A stretch of 64,000 bases of DNA from Opitutaceae bacterium (GCA_016794785.1 JAEUHC010000019.1:372001-436000); one strand, 5' to 3'; numbered from the stretch's first letter, positions 40,693 through 50,710 are shown. Made by a program: numbers and translations. Notes: generated from the letters alone by a model not told the origin.

Positions 40693-42063
40693 TCACCCAC
40701 GACTCACGGCCGCCTTCACCGCCTCGACCATCCGCCGCTGGTGTTTTTCGACGCCGGCCATGATCGACTTCACTTTGGCGCGGGCGGCGGCGGGGTTCTG
40801 ATGGATGGCGGCGAGCCGCGACCAGAGCTGCGCGCCGTCGGTCTCGTCGATCTCGAAGAACCAGTCGTCGGCGCCGAGGTCGCGATACATTTGGCCTTTG
40901 CAGGTATCGGTGGGCTGGCGGACGTAGAAGGTCGGCGTGCCGACGTGCAGCGCGATGAGCGGCGAGTGGCACTCGAGGCTCACGACGGCGAGCGCACGGG
41001 CGTAGATGGAGGCGGCCTCGTCGGGCATCCAGTAGGTGTCGCGCCAGACGACGTTTTGCTTCACGTCGGCGGGGAGCGGCGCGATCACGTGGTCGCGCGC
41101 GAGCTCGATCTGGTAGGTCATCTCCGGGCAGACGAAGGCGCGGTGGCCGGTGGCGCGCACGTAAGCGACGATGAGATCGCGGAGCTTGGCGTGGTCGCGC
41201 TCGGTCGTGCGGTCGTTGATGGCGTCCTTCTTCGCGTCGTCGGGCGTGGCTTTGCGCGCGGGCGTCATGCGGTGGTAGGGCGTGTAGCGGAGGCGCGGGA
41301 TGAACGCGGCGAACTTGCCTTCCTCGAGCCCCTTTTCCCGCAGGTAGGCGAGGCCGCGGGCCTCGTCGCGCAGGCTCATGCCGAGCTGCGCATCGGGGCC
41401 GAATTCGACGATCGGAGCCTTCACGCCCTGGGCCTTGAGGTAGTCGCGCGTGATGGTGTCGCGGCAGAAGAAAAACGCCGCGCGGTCCATGATGGTGCGC
41501 TGGTCGCCGGCGAGCGTGCCGGGCGGGAGCTTGAGCGCGCGCTCGCGGAGGCTCTTCAACGTGCCGCCCTCGGGGTCGCGGCCCGCGCCGAAGCCCGAGA
41601 TCGGATCGGCGGAGACGCCGAAGACGCCGACGGGCTTGCCGGTAGCCTTGACGAAGGCGACGGCGTGGTTGGCCGCGGGGAAACCGGAGCCGCTGCCGCT
41701 GAGGTAGAGATCGGCGTCGGCCCAGGCCTGCGTGAGCGCGGGCGTAGTGGGCTTGCCCTCGGTGTTGACGCTGCCCTCGACGATGCGCAGGCGCGGAAAG
41801 GCCTTGGTGAGCAAATCACGCGAGCCGTGGCCGAGGTTGCCAGGCCAGAGCATGAACTCGGCCTCGGGGAAATGCTTCTCAAGGATGTTGAGCGCGCCGG
41901 GCGTGTGGCCGACATCGCCGATGTTCACGCTCTGCCACGAGGAACGGAGCAAAATGCGCGGCGGGCGTCGGGCGCCGGCGGCGCGCAGCGAGGCGGCGAG
42001 TGCGATGCCGGTGGCTGCGGCAGCGGAGGTGGCGAAGAAGTTGCGGCGATTCATCACCTTCAT
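40693..42063 (-). CDS. Exported polysaccharide pyruvyltransferase-family protein
   Basis: About 456 residues. The N-terminus has a twin-arginine-like signal (NRRNFFATSAAAATGIALAA). The body shows the pyruvyl transferase family pattern: SVNIGDVGHTPGALNILEKH, LYLSGSGSGFPAANH, and a late SLECHSPLIALHVGTPTFYV block. Family members add pyruvate ketals to glycans in the cytoplasm; an exported version may have another role. The start could be 42063 (MKVMNRR) or 42054. It is the last gene of the minus-strand glycan block and lies 33 bp after the FAD oxidoreductase. Confidence 0.78.
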   Translation of the reverse strand: MKVMNRRNFFATSAAAATGIALAASLRAAGARRPPRILLRSSWQSVNIGDVGHTPGALNILEKHFPEAEFMLWPGNLGHGSRDLLTKAFPRLRIVEGSVNTEGKPTTPALTQAWADADLYLSGSGSGFPAANHAVAFVKATGKPVGVFGVSADPISGFGAGRDPEGGTLKSLRERALKLPPGTLAGDQRTIMDRAAFFFCRDTITRDYLKAQGVKAPIVEFGPDAQLGMSLRDEARGLAYLREKGLEEGKFAAFIPRLRYTPYHRMTPARKATPDDAKKDAINDRTTERDHAKLRDLIVAYVRATGHRAFVCPEMTYQIELARDHVIAPLPADVKQNVVWRDTYWMPDEAASIYARALAVVSLECHSPLIALHVGTPTFYVRQPTDTCKGQMYRDLGADDWFFEIDETDGAQLWSRLAAIHQNPAAARAKVKSIMAGVEKHQRRMVEAVKAAVSRG

Positions 42064-42096
42064 GCCAGCGTCATGTTTGGTGATGGGCAACCAAGA

Positions 42097-43944
42097 CTAC
42101 CGGGTTTTGGGCGCTGCGCTGAAGGCGGCGCGGATAAAATCACCGCGACTGTTGCGGCCGTCGGCGGCGGGCAGCGTGGCGGTAATGCCGGCGGCGCGGG
42201 CGAGTTTTTCCCAGCGGGCGGCGAGCGGGGCGTCGAGCGCTTTGGCGAGATCGGCGCTGTGGTTGAGCCAGCCTTCGGAGTGCTGGCCCTCGATTTGTTT
42301 ACCAAGGAGGCGGCCCTCAGGTTTCGGCGCGAGGCCGTGCAGGCCGCCGAGGGCGCCCCACCATTGCACGGCGGCGAAATCGGCGTGGCCCACGAGCACG
42401 TCGCCCACGTAGATCGTCGCGGCGCCGTCGGCGTGGAGGCGGCGCTGGAGCGCGGGGACGTTGACCTTGCGCACATCGGCTGGGTCGCCGGCGGCGAGGG
42501 CGAGGTGCGCGGCGTGGCCGGCAGCTTGCCCGAGCGAGGACCAAATGGGTTCGAGGCGGAGCGCACAGAAGCCGATGTGCGAGGAGCTGGCCGGGACGGG
42601 CGCGAGCACATTGCGCACGTCCTTGGCCACGAGCGTGCCGTAGGGAACCTGATACGGCGCATAAACAACACCGAGGCCCTCGCCGTGGCGTTTGCCGCCG
42701 AAGCGCGAACCCTCGTGGCTCGTGCCGTGGCTGCTGTGGCCGTAGTCGCCGATGGCGATGCTGTCGCGGTGGAGCACGGCACGGGCGTCGCCCTCGGCGT
42801 GGCGTGTGTCGTGCTGCGTAAAGACGCGCAGGCCGAGCATGCGGCGAGCCTCGCGCACGTAGAGCTGCGGCGGGATGCCGCCCGTCTCGGTGAACTCGTC
42901 CCGGCACCAGCCCCACGCGCGCGCGGGCTCGCGGATAGCGGCCGGCACGGCGGGATCGTTTTGGACGAAGTAGATCAGGCCGGCGTTCCAGAGGAGGTGC
43001 TCGTCGTAGATGTGCTGGCGCACCGCGGCGTCACCCTCGGGCCAGAGGAGCTGCTCGCCGGGGAGGGAGAGACGCACGTGGCCGTTGGAGACGTCGTTGA
43101 TGTCGCGCTTGCCGTTGGGGAGGACGGGAATCTGGGCTTTGACGATGTTATCGCGATCAGTGTAGCCGCCGAAAGCCCGCTTGATTTTGCCGGCGGCGAT
43201 GAGGTCTAGAAGCGGGGCGAAGAGCTCGCGGCGGTAGCCCTTGGGCGCGGCGACGGGGAGGCGGTTCTCCGGAACCGTGGTCATGACGAAGCGGAAATTG
43301 TAGCCCTGCAGATCGCGGGCGCTGTCGGCGGGCGCGGCGGACTCGCCGTATTCGTCGCGGCTCTCGACGCCCGTGCGGTAGGCGATTTGCGCGGCAGCGA
43401 TGAGGTCGCCCTCGTAGGTTGCGTCGATGAAGACACGGCCCTCGTAGGTGTGCTCGGCGCCGGCGGCGTCGCGGAAGCGCGCGGCGCGCACGCTGCGGTC
43501 GCCGGCGGGGCCGCGGGTGTGGGCGTTGACGAGCGTCCACTCGGTCTTTACGGCGATGCGTGGGTGCTCGGCGAGCATCTCGCGGAAAATCTGAAGCGCG
43601 ACCTTGGGTTCGGCGTGGGTGCCACGGAAGGAGTCCTTGACCTGCTGGGAGTCGGGACCGTAGTGGGCCCGATAGTGCGCGAGGGTGCGGCGCACGAGTT
43701 CGGCATAGGTGCCCGTCAGGGCCTCGAAGGCACGGAAATCGGGGTGCGAGAGACCGTTGGTCGTCATGCCGCCGATCCGGATAGTCGGCTCGGCGAGGAG
43801 GACGGAGTGGCCGCCCTTGGCGGCGGCGATCGCCGCCGCGATGCCGCCGGGCGTGGCGCCGTAGATGACGACATCGGCGGTCGCGGCACGCGCGACAGCG
43901 CCCAGCGCCCACACGAAGACAACAAGAAGCGTGCGATGGCTCAT
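42097..43944 (-). CDS. Secreted FAD-dependent oxidoreductase 1
   Basis: A 615-residue exported flavoprotein. Signal peptide (LLVVFVWALGAVARA), then the FAD-binding start ADVVIYGATPGGIAAAIAAA, a variant GxxGG motif (Gly-Ala-Thr-Pro-Gly-Gly), RIGGMTTNGLSHPDF and YEGRVFIDATYEGDLIAAA. The pattern fits the FAD-dependent family common in Verrucomicrobia and Planctomycetes, whose substrates are unknown but probably sugars or sugar-derived. The ATG overlaps the stop of the upstream flavoprotein gene (ATGA). Confidence 0.87.
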   Translation of the reverse strand: MSHRTLLVVFVWALGAVARAATADVVIYGATPGGIAAAIAAAKGGHSVLLAEPTIRIGGMTTNGLSHPDFRAFEALTGTYAELVRRTLAHYRAHYGPDSQQVKDSFRGTHAEPKVALQIFREMLAEHPRIAVKTEWTLVNAHTRGPAGDRSVRAARFRDAAGAEHTYEGRVFIDATYEGDLIAAAQIAYRTGVESRDEYGESAAPADSARDLQGYNFRFVMTTVPENRLPVAAPKGYRRELFAPLLDLIAAGKIKRAFGGYTDRDNIVKAQIPVLPNGKRDINDVSNGHVRLSLPGEQLLWPEGDAAVRQHIYDEHLLWNAGLIYFVQNDPAVPAAIREPARAWGWCRDEFTETGGIPPQLYVREARRMLGLRVFTQHDTRHAEGDARAVLHRDSIAIGDYGHSSHGTSHEGSRFGGKRHGEGLGVVYAPYQVPYGTLVAKDVRNVLAPVPASSSHIGFCALRLEPIWSSLGQAAGHAAHLALAAGDPADVRKVNVPALQRRLHADGAATIYVGDVLVGHADFAAVQWWGALGGLHGLAPKPEGRLLGKQIEGQHSEGWLNHSADLAKALDAPLAARWEKLARAAGITATLPAADGRNSRGDFIRAAFSAAPKTR

Positions 43945-45410
43945 GAACGCTTGACCTCATTCCACGCCAGCTCGTGCGGCAGGCGGCCTTGTTTCACCGA
44001 GACGGCCGAAATCAAACCCGCGGCCTCGCCCATCGGGACGGCGTTACCGGTGACGCGGTAACTCGAGTGGGCGATGAAATCGCCGCTGATGCAGCGGCCC
44101 GCGACCATCAGGCCGTCGACATCGGCGGCGATCAGCGCGCCGAGCGGGATGTCATAGGGCTTGGCACCCATCGCGCGATATTTCTTCACCTCCTGCTCGA
44201 TCTCGTCGAGGCCGGTGAACATGTCGCCGGGACGGACGTTGTGGACATCGAAGCCGAAGTTCACGCGGCAAACGGCGTCGCCGTGTTTCTTCCCGGCGAC
44301 GATGTCATCGACCGTCACTTGCGCGCGGCCGCGGATGCGGCGGCCCTCGCGCACGCCGATCTGCTCGGCGGTGGCGACGACGGCGACATTCTTCCAAGGA
44401 CCGCCGAGTTTGCGCAGGTCGGCGACGATCTGGTGGATCTCGCGGCGGGCGCGGATCGTGGCCTCGGAGATTTTGCCGGCGTCGTAGGCGGGGACGCCGT
44501 ATTCGTGGTTCGTCATCAGCGAGAAAATCCCCGCGTGCAGGAGCCGGAGCGTGGGCCCGCTGTAGGAGGGATTCATGCCGGCATCGCGCATGAGTTTGAG
44601 CAGGTTCGGCTTGGCCTTCTCGCCGGCCACCTCGCGCACAAACTGCGGGATCGCCTCCGCATCAAGGCCGGTGAGGAGCGCCATGAGCGACATGGGCTGG
44701 CACTCGCACGCGGCGTTGATGCCGACGTCGAATTTGCAGCCGGCCTGGGCCGCGAGGTCGCCGTCGCCGGAGCAGTCGATGAAACGATCCGCGACCCAAG
44801 CCTGGCGGCCGGACTTCGATTCCGTGACGACCGCGACGAGCCGCCTCCGCGCATCTACGACGGCACCGACGAGCTGCGTGTGGAGCTGGATCTTCATGCC
44901 GGCCGTGACGCACATCTCCTCGAGGACGACCTTCATCAGCTCGGGGTCGTAGATTTCGCCCTTGGTCTTCTTCGCGACCTCGCTGCCCCGGGCGACCATG
45001 GCTTGGAGGATTTCCTGCATGATGCCGGTCTTGCGGCCGCCATCGATGATCTTGGTCAACATGCCGGCGGTCCAGACGCCGCCGAGGCAGCCGGCGCTCT
45101 CGATCAACTGCACCGAGGCGCCGGCGCGCGCGGCGGCGAGTGCGGCGCCAATGCCGGCGGGGCCGGCGCCGACGACGAGCACCTGGCTGCGGCCGGCGAT
45201 CGGGATGGAGCGCGGGGTTTCGAGCAGACGGCCGTCGGCGAGCTCGCCGGTGGTGCGCACCACCTCGCCGCGGGCGAAGTTGGGAAACACGGCGGACGCA
45301 GCCGGCGCGGCGGCGCGGCCGAGCGTAAGGACCTGCGGGCCGACGACGGCGCCCGCGAATGCAGTCTGGAGAAAACGCCGGCGGCCGGAGGAGCGCGGGG
45401 AAGGGTTCAT
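43941..45410 (-). CDS. FAD-dependent oxidoreductase 2 with Tat-type signal
   Basis: A 489-residue protein with an Arg-rich signal (SGRRRFLQTAFAGAVVGPQV) typical of folded, cofactor-loaded exports. The dinucleotide-binding motif VLVVGAGPAGIGAALAAARA and later DRFIDCSGDGDLAAQAGC and VDGLMVAGRCISGDFIAHSS mark an FAD-dependent oxidoreductase. It is coupled to the next flavoprotein by a 4-bp overlap and lies 70 bp downstream of a TBDR. Confidence 0.9.
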   Translation of the reverse strand: MNPSPRSSGRRRFLQTAFAGAVVGPQVLTLGRAAAPAASAVFPNFARGEVVRTTGELADGRLLETPRSIPIAGRSQVLVVGAGPAGIGAALAAARAGASVQLIESAGCLGGVWTAGMLTKIIDGGRKTGIMQEILQAMVARGSEVAKKTKGEIYDPELMKVVLEEMCVTAGMKIQLHTQLVGAVVDARRRLVAVVTESKSGRQAWVADRFIDCSGDGDLAAQAGCKFDVGINAACECQPMSLMALLTGLDAEAIPQFVREVAGEKAKPNLLKLMRDAGMNPSYSGPTLRLLHAGIFSLMTNHEYGVPAYDAGKISEATIRARREIHQIVADLRKLGGPWKNVAVVATAEQIGVREGRRIRGRAQVTVDDIVAGKKHGDAVCRVNFGFDVHNVRPGDMFTGLDEIEQEVKKYRAMGAKPYDIPLGALIAADVDGLMVAGRCISGDFIAHSSYRVTGNAVPMGEAAGLISAVSVKQGRLPHELAWNEVKRS

Positions 45411-45453
45411 GGCAATAGTAGGGATGGAAGGCGACGGCGGAGGGAGTGAAAGT

Positions 45454-45470
45454 GCGGGTCGAAGACCCGC
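45454..45470. repeat. Short perfect hairpin between the TBDR and flavoprotein genes
   Basis: GCGGGTC-GAA-GACCCGC, a 7-bp perfect stem with a 3-nt loop. It belongs to the GGGCGGGTC...GACCCGCC repeat family found at 17.7 and 21.6 kb. It could act as a weak terminator just after the TBDR. Confidence 0.6.
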
Positions 45471-45480
45471 CCTGCTTGAA

Positions 45481-48400
45481 TCAGAACGAACCCTTCAGCC
45501 CCAGCGTGAGGCCGACGCCGTTGTGGTTCGTGAAGCTGCGCTTCGCGTAGTCGGGTGTGGAGGAGCCGTAGATTTGGGTGATGTAGGGCGCGTTAAAGAC
45601 GTTTTGCGCGTTGAAAAACAAAAACATGTCGCGGCGCACTTGGAACTCGATGTTGAGGTCGAGCGAGGTGCGGCGCTCCTGCCAAGTGAAGGCATCGGGG
45701 CCGAAGCCCGGGTTAGCGTTGTTGCGCTGCTTGCCGCGATAGTTCCACTTGGCCATCACTTGCACGGGCTTCTTTGAGAAAGTGACGCCCCAGTTGAGGG
45801 TCTCTGGCACGAAGCCCGCGAAGTCGGCTAGGCGCGAGCCCTTGAGGTCGAGCTTCGTGCCGTTGGCGAAGAGGCTCACGTGCCGGCCCCAGCCGCCGAG
45901 GAAGCGGGCAAACTCGAGTGTGTGCCGCACGCTGAGCTCGCCGCCGAGGATCTCGGCGTTGCCGCTGTTGACGCGCGTGGTCACGCGCCAGTTGGCGAAA
46001 TCGGGGCCGAGGCCGAGAGCCTCCGCGTCGGCCGCGGTGGCGATGAAGACGGAGTTGCCGAAGAAATCGCGAATGCGCTTCTGGAACACGCCCGCGGTGA
46101 AGAGGCCGCCTTTGTCGGTGTAGTATTCGAGCGAGAGGTCGAAGTTGTCGGCGCTCCATGGCTTGAGGCCGGGGTTGGTGGTGGTTATGTTGCCCTGGAG
46201 GGCGTTCGGATCGTCCACGTCGAACTCGTCCACGGTGGTCGTCGCGACGATCTCGGAGAGATTGGGACGGCCGTAGGTCTCGGCGTAGGCGAAGCGCGCG
46301 AGGAGGTTGGGCGAGAAGTTCCAGGTGAGGTGGAGGCTCGGGTATAGGCCGTCGTAGGACTTGCCGTTGCGGGCGGCGCGTTCGCGGTGCGTGAGCGCGA
46401 GTTGCTGGAGCGAGTTGGCGGCGCCGGCCTCGGGCCGGCGGATACGGTTGCCGGCGGCGTCGCGGGCGAAATTGCCGTTGGACAGCCGCACCCACACGGC
46501 CGCGGGATCGACGAGCGCGCCGATGCCGGCGACCTCGGTCTTCTCGAAGCGCACGCCGCCGAGCACGCGGAGTCGGCCCTTGAAGAGGCCGGCGTCGCCC
46601 TGCGCGTAGAACGCGGACACGCGCTCAGAAAACGCGAGCGAGTTGGTGATGCGGAAAGTCTCCTCCGCGACCTGTTGCGCGAGGGTCTTGGAGAAAAGCG
46701 CGGGGTTTCGCTCGTAGGCGCGCCATGCCTGGATGTTGGAGACGTGCGGAAAATCCGAGAAGCCGTAGTAGTTGTCGCGGTTGTTGGCGACGGGCGAGAG
46801 GAAGGGCGCGGGCGAGAGGTCGCCGTTGAGGCCGTTGTAGGTCCAGTTGATGTTGCGGCGGCGGATGTCACGCTCCTGGTCGCGGCGGCTGGCGCCTAGT
46901 TCAGCGCTCGCGGGGAACGGCAGAAAGGCAAGCGTGCGCCGGGCGCTGGCGGAGAGCGTCTCGAACTCGTCCACGGTGTCGCGCGGCGTGGAGTTGGCGG
47001 TCGTAAGGTTGTAATTGCGGAGGTCGTTCATGTCCCAGCGCGCGCCGGCGTTGTCGAAAATCTCGATGGTGGTCGGGCGCACGGGATCAGCGCCGCGGAA
47101 ATTCACTCGCAGTGGAACGCGGGAGGTGATGACGAATTGTCGGAAGTTGCCGGCATCCGTGCCACGGTAGCCGCCCTTGGATTGCGAGTAGTCGTAGCTT
47201 GCGGCGAGGCGCCAGACGCCGTCGTCATGGCGGTATCGGAGATTGCCGGCGCGCGAGGTGAGAATCGGGTGGACGGAGGCGGCGCCGCCCATGGTGACCG
47301 CGCCGCGGCCGGTCGCACCATTGACGAAGTCGGGGCCAAAGTTGAGCGGCACGCCGCCCGCAATCGAGGAGGTGCCCGTGGTGCCGGCGTTGATCGTGAA
47401 CTGCGTGGCGTAGCGCTCGGACTCGTAGTGGCTCCACGACACGCCGGCGGTGAGCACACCGTGGCGCGTGACACGCCAGTCCATCTTCAGGCCGGCCGAG
47501 TCACGCGAGATGACGCGCGGCGAGTTGAACATCTGGTAGTTCGCGAGGTAGGGCGCGGAGATCGAGGCGCCGGTGGCGGTGCCTCCGGTGCTGTAGGTCG
47601 TGGTGGAGCGGTGCTGCTTGGTGTAGCGGCGCGACGTGAGGCCGGTGAGCACGAAGCCGAGATTGGGGTTAAGCGGGAGCGTGTAGTCGAAATTCGCGCC
47701 GGGGAGAATTTTCCAGATTTTCTCGTCGGTCGTGTGCGCCTGCTTGTGCAGGACGAAGTTCTCGTTGTTGCCGGTGAGGTTGAGGCTGTAGCGGAGCTGG
47801 GCGTTTTTCCGCTCGAAGGCGCTCTTGCTGATCAGGTTGACGGAGCCGGCGAGCGAATCGGCGGGGTTGGCAGGCGTGGGGACCTTGGTGACCTCGACGC
47901 GCGCGACGTTGTTGATCGAGGTGCTGTTGAAGGAAAACTGGCGCGAGTCGCCGAACGTCGTCGAGGTCGAGGCCATCTGCGCGCCGTCGGCCATGATCGA
48001 GGTCATCGCGCTGGAGAAGCCGCGCACGGCGATGTAGGCGATGGTGGAGCCGTCCTCGTTGTCGTAGTCGGCGGTGATGCCGGGGAGGAATTTCAGGAAC
48101 TCGCCCACGTTGCCGTCCATCACGTCGCCCATGAGATCGGCGGCGACGACGTTCTTGAGGTTGGGCGCGAAGCGCTGCTCGTTGACGGCGATGGCGTGGC
48201 CGTCGGTCTCGCGCGCGGTGGCTACGGTGAAGGCGTCCAGCTTCACGACTCCGCCCTCGCCGTAGCGCGCGGCGCTGGTGAGATCAAAGTCGCGCACGAG
48301 CGCCTGCCCGGCCGCGAGCGACAGGGTGGCTGTCACCGAATCGAGGCCGGTGTAGAACACCTCGAGCACGACGCTGCCCGGGGGCACGGCCGGCAGCCGG

Positions 48401-48960
48401 TAGGTGCCCGACTGATCCGTGAACGCGACGAGGTCGGTGCCGCGCACGGCGACGCGGGCGTTGTTCAGGTATTGGCCGGTGACGGCGTTTTGCACGCGGC
48501 CTGTGACCGCTGCCGAGGAGTCGGCGGCTGTGACGGAAGCGGTTGAGCCAAAGGTCAGGGCGAGCCAGGCGCCGAGGGTGGCTAGGGATTTCTTGGGTTT
48601 CATGCTGGGAGGCGAGCTTGCAGATCGGGTAGACGGGGCAGGCTGGTGCGACTCGCGCCGGATGGTGAGCGTGCCAATCGGGTCGTCGGAAATGACGCGG
48701 AGGACGGTGCCCTCCACAAGCCGGGCGAGCGCATCGCGTGGGTGAAAATCGCCGCGCAATGCCGGCGTGCGCACATCGCGCACGGTTTCGGTGAAGAATA
48801 TAATCTCCAGCTCGCCTTGGCGCGCGGCCAGCTTGAGCGTCTCCGCGGCGTCGCCCGCCGGCACATCGAAGAAACGCTTCGGCTCGGCGGCGGGCGCGTG
48901 GACGGCCACCGCGAAAAGCGCGAGGCCGGCGCACAGCCGGGCGAAAAAACGGCAGGGCAT
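45481..48960 (-). CDS. TonB-dependent receptor with N-terminal STN domain
   Basis: A 1159-residue receptor in the long form. Signal peptide (MPCRFFARLCAGLALFAVAV), then an STN/secretin-type domain (about residues 30-105, FDVPAGDAAETLKLAARQGE). A second signal-like segment follows (residues 120-146, MKPKKSLATLGAWLALTFGS), then a carboxypeptidase-like domain (VTGRVQNAVTGQYLNNARVA), the plug (YIAVRGFSSAMTSIMADG) and a barrel ending GLTLGLKGSF. STN domains pass signals to FecR-type anti-sigma factors, and a fecR gene lies 126 bp upstream. The alternative short start at 48603 would omit the STN. Confidence 0.88.
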   Translation of the reverse strand: MPCRFFARLCAGLALFAVAVHAPAAEPKRFFDVPAGDAAETLKLAARQGELEIIFFTETVRDVRTPALRGDFHPRDALARLVEGTVLRVISDDPIGTLTIRRESHQPAPSTRSASSPPSMKPKKSLATLGAWLALTFGSTASVTAADSSAAVTGRVQNAVTGQYLNNARVAVRGTDLVAFTDQSGTYRLPAVPPGSVVLEVFYTGLDSVTATLSLAAGQALVRDFDLTSAARYGEGGVVKLDAFTVATARETDGHAIAVNEQRFAPNLKNVVAADLMGDVMDGNVGEFLKFLPGITADYDNEDGSTIAYIAVRGFSSAMTSIMADGAQMASTSTTFGDSRQFSFNSTSINNVARVEVTKVPTPANPADSLAGSVNLISKSAFERKNAQLRYSLNLTGNNENFVLHKQAHTTDEKIWKILPGANFDYTLPLNPNLGFVLTGLTSRRYTKQHRSTTTYSTGGTATGASISAPYLANYQMFNSPRVISRDSAGLKMDWRVTRHGVLTAGVSWSHYESERYATQFTINAGTTGTSSIAGGVPLNFGPDFVNGATGRGAVTMGGAASVHPILTSRAGNLRYRHDDGVWRLAASYDYSQSKGGYRGTDAGNFRQFVITSRVPLRVNFRGADPVRPTTIEIFDNAGARWDMNDLRNYNLTTANSTPRDTVDEFETLSASARRTLAFLPFPASAELGASRRDQERDIRRRNINWTYNGLNGDLSPAPFLSPVANNRDNYYGFSDFPHVSNIQAWRAYERNPALFSKTLAQQVAEETFRITNSLAFSERVSAFYAQGDAGLFKGRLRVLGGVRFEKTEVAGIGALVDPAAVWVRLSNGNFARDAAGNRIRRPEAGAANSLQQLALTHRERAARNGKSYDGLYPSLHLTWNFSPNLLARFAYAETYGRPNLSEIVATTTVDEFDVDDPNALQGNITTTNPGLKPWSADNFDLSLEYYTDKGGLFTAGVFQKRIRDFFGNSVFIATAADAEALGLGPDFANWRVTTRVNSGNAEILGGELSVRHTLEFARFLGGWGRHVSLFANGTKLDLKGSRLADFAGFVPETLNWGVTFSKKPVQVMAKWNYRGKQRNNANPGFGPDAFTWQERRTSLDLNIEFQVRRDMFLFFNAQNVFNAPYITQIYGSSTPDYAKRSFTNHNGVGLTLGLKGSF

Positions 48961-49086
48961 GAGAGGGGTTGTGGCAAGCGCTCCTAGACGGTCCGGCGCG
49001 TGGGTTTCACTAAAAGAATTTTCGCCATCGTGGTTTTTCACGTGCGAAGGCGGAAAATGAAACGGGTGGCCGGTCGCGCTTCGGGG

Positions 49087-50106
49087 TCAGCGCTTGCGGC
49101 GCACGACGATCTCGGTCGGGGCGCGGCGGTCGACCTCGACGCCGGGCGCGAGCGCGAGGAATTGGGCGAAGCCCTCGACATTGTCCGAGCGGATGGAGGC
49201 GACGATGGGCAGGGCGGCGAGTTCGGCATCGGCGATGACGAACTGCACGCGGTTGCGGCGGTTGAACTCGGCGACGGCGGCGGCGAGCGGCGCGGAGGAA
49301 AAATCGAGCAGGGTCGGCTGCCAGTTGAGATGCTGGGCGATCACCTGCGGAGAGACGGCGACGATCTGCGGCGGGGTCGCGGCCGTGAGCGGGACGGTGG
49401 CGCGATGGCCGGCGTCCACTATGGCGGCAGGTATCTGCGGAGCGGAAACCCGGGACGAAGGCACCGTGTGATCAACCGCGACCCGGCCCTCGGTCACGAG
49501 CACCTCGACGGCGGCGGAGTCGAGCCGCACGCTGAAGGCGGTGCCGACGGCGCGGACATCGACACCGCCGGCGCGGACGATGAAGGGACGCGCGGGATTT
49601 TTTGCCACTGTGAAGAGCGCTTCGCCGCGGACGAGCGTGGCGCGGCGCGCCGTGGCGCTGAATTCCGTCGTGACCACGGCGCCGTGGTTGAGCTCCACGG
49701 ATGAGCCATCTTCGAGGATGAGGCGTTTCAGCTCGGGAGCGGCGGCGCTCGGGGCCGGGTTCGGAGTGGCCGGGGCCGAGCGCCACCACACCGCGGCCAA
49801 GGCGAGGGCAGCGGCGGCCGCCAGCAACGAGGGCGCGAGCCATTGAATGCGGCGGCGCGGCGGCGCGAGCAGGTCGGGATTGGGCTCCGCGCTGTGCTCG
49901 GGGCGCCAGCGCGCGAGCGCGGCGAAGTCGCCGACGGTGCGGCGGTGCAGGGCGAGCCACTCGCCGTGGCGCGGATCGGCGGCGAGCCATTGCAGGAACT
50001 CGTCCTGCTCCGCGGCGGTGAGGCCGCGGTCGCGGCGCGCGAGCCAATCGGCGGCGGCTTGCGAGCGGCACTCGGCCTCGGGTGAATAGGGCTCGGGGCG
50101 TTTCAT
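49087..50106 (-). CDS. fecR: FecR-type anti-sigma factor
   Basis: A 339-residue inner-membrane regulator. The N-terminal DUF4880 segment (AADWLARRDRGLTAAEQDEF) is followed by a transmembrane helix (about residues 88-107). The FecR domain comes next (LILEDGSSVELNHGAVV; GEALFTVAKNPARPFIVRAG; VRAVGTAFSVRL), then an STN-like end (LDFSSAPLAAAVAEFNRRN). It transmits the receptor signal to the sigma factor. The ATG at 50106 overlaps the sigma gene stop by 4 bp, and the STN receptor follows. Confidence 0.94.
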   Translation of the reverse strand: MKRPEPYSPEAECRSQAAADWLARRDRGLTAAEQDEFLQWLAADPRHGEWLALHRRTVGDFAALARWRPEHSAEPNPDLLAPPRRRIQWLAPSLLAAAAALALAAVWWRSAPATPNPAPSAAAPELKRLILEDGSSVELNHGAVVTTEFSATARRATLVRGEALFTVAKNPARPFIVRAGGVDVRAVGTAFSVRLDSAAVEVLVTEGRVAVDHTVPSSRVSAPQIPAAIVDAGHRATVPLTAATPPQIVAVSPQVIAQHLNWQPTLLDFSSAPLAAAVAEFNRRNRVQFVIADAELAALPIVASIRSDNVEGFAQFLALAPGVEVDRRAPTEIVVRRKR

Positions 50107-50645
50107 CGCGCAGGCCTCCGGTCGGCGAGGCGGCTCAGCATGAAGTCCGTGCATTTCTTCGTCCCGATGGCGAGCTGGGCGGCGACGGTGCGATCGGAGA
50201 TGCCGAGCTTTTCGCCGATGACGCGCTGGGTGAGGCCATAGACGATGCGCAGTGTCATGATCTGGCGGCAACGCGCAGGGAGGGACTGGATGGCCTCGGT
50301 CAAGAGGGCGCGCTCCTGTTCACGGGCGACGGTCTCGGGGATGCCGGCATGGTCATCCAAGACGTTTGAGAGGTCCGCATCCACTAAGGAATCCGTGCGG
50401 GAAACGGCGTGGCGGCGAAGCTGGTCGAGCGCGAGGTTCCGCGCGATGGCGAAGAGAAACGCCTTGGGCGCCTGCAATTCGCCCGTTTCCCGGGCGCGCA
50501 GCACGCGGAGAAAGGCCTCCTGCACGACATCATCCATCGCGAGCCGCGGTCCGAAGCCCTGCGCCAGCCACGCGCGCAGCATCGCCTCGTGCGGCTGCAC
50601 GTGCGCGCTGAACCACCGCGTGGTCTCAGGATCGGCCGGGGGCAT
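50103..50645 (-). CDS. fecI: FecI-type ECF sigma factor
   Basis: A 180-residue ECF sigma factor with region 2 (LAMDDVVQEAFLRVLRA; FLFAIARNLALDQLRRHA) and region 4 (LPARCRQIMTLRIVYGLTQR, then a helix-turn-helix ending TVAAQLAIGTKKC). It directs RNA polymerase to target promoters such as that of the downstream receptor, under control of FecR. It heads the fecI-fecR-TBDR module and lies 65 bp from the end of another TBDR gene. Confidence 0.94.
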   Translation of the reverse strand: MPPADPETTRWFSAHVQPHEAMLRAWLAQGFGPRLAMDDVVQEAFLRVLRARETGELQAPKAFLFAIARNLALDQLRRHAVSRTDSLVDADLSNVLDDHAGIPETVAREQERALLTEAIQSLPARCRQIMTLRIVYGLTQRVIGEKLGISDRTVAAQLAIGTKKCTDFMLSRLADRRPAR

Positions 50646-50710
50646 GGCGCATGGGCTAGCGGCGCAGTCGTGGAATACAAGCCTCCGGCCGCGCGGTGCG
50701 GCGGAGTTTT

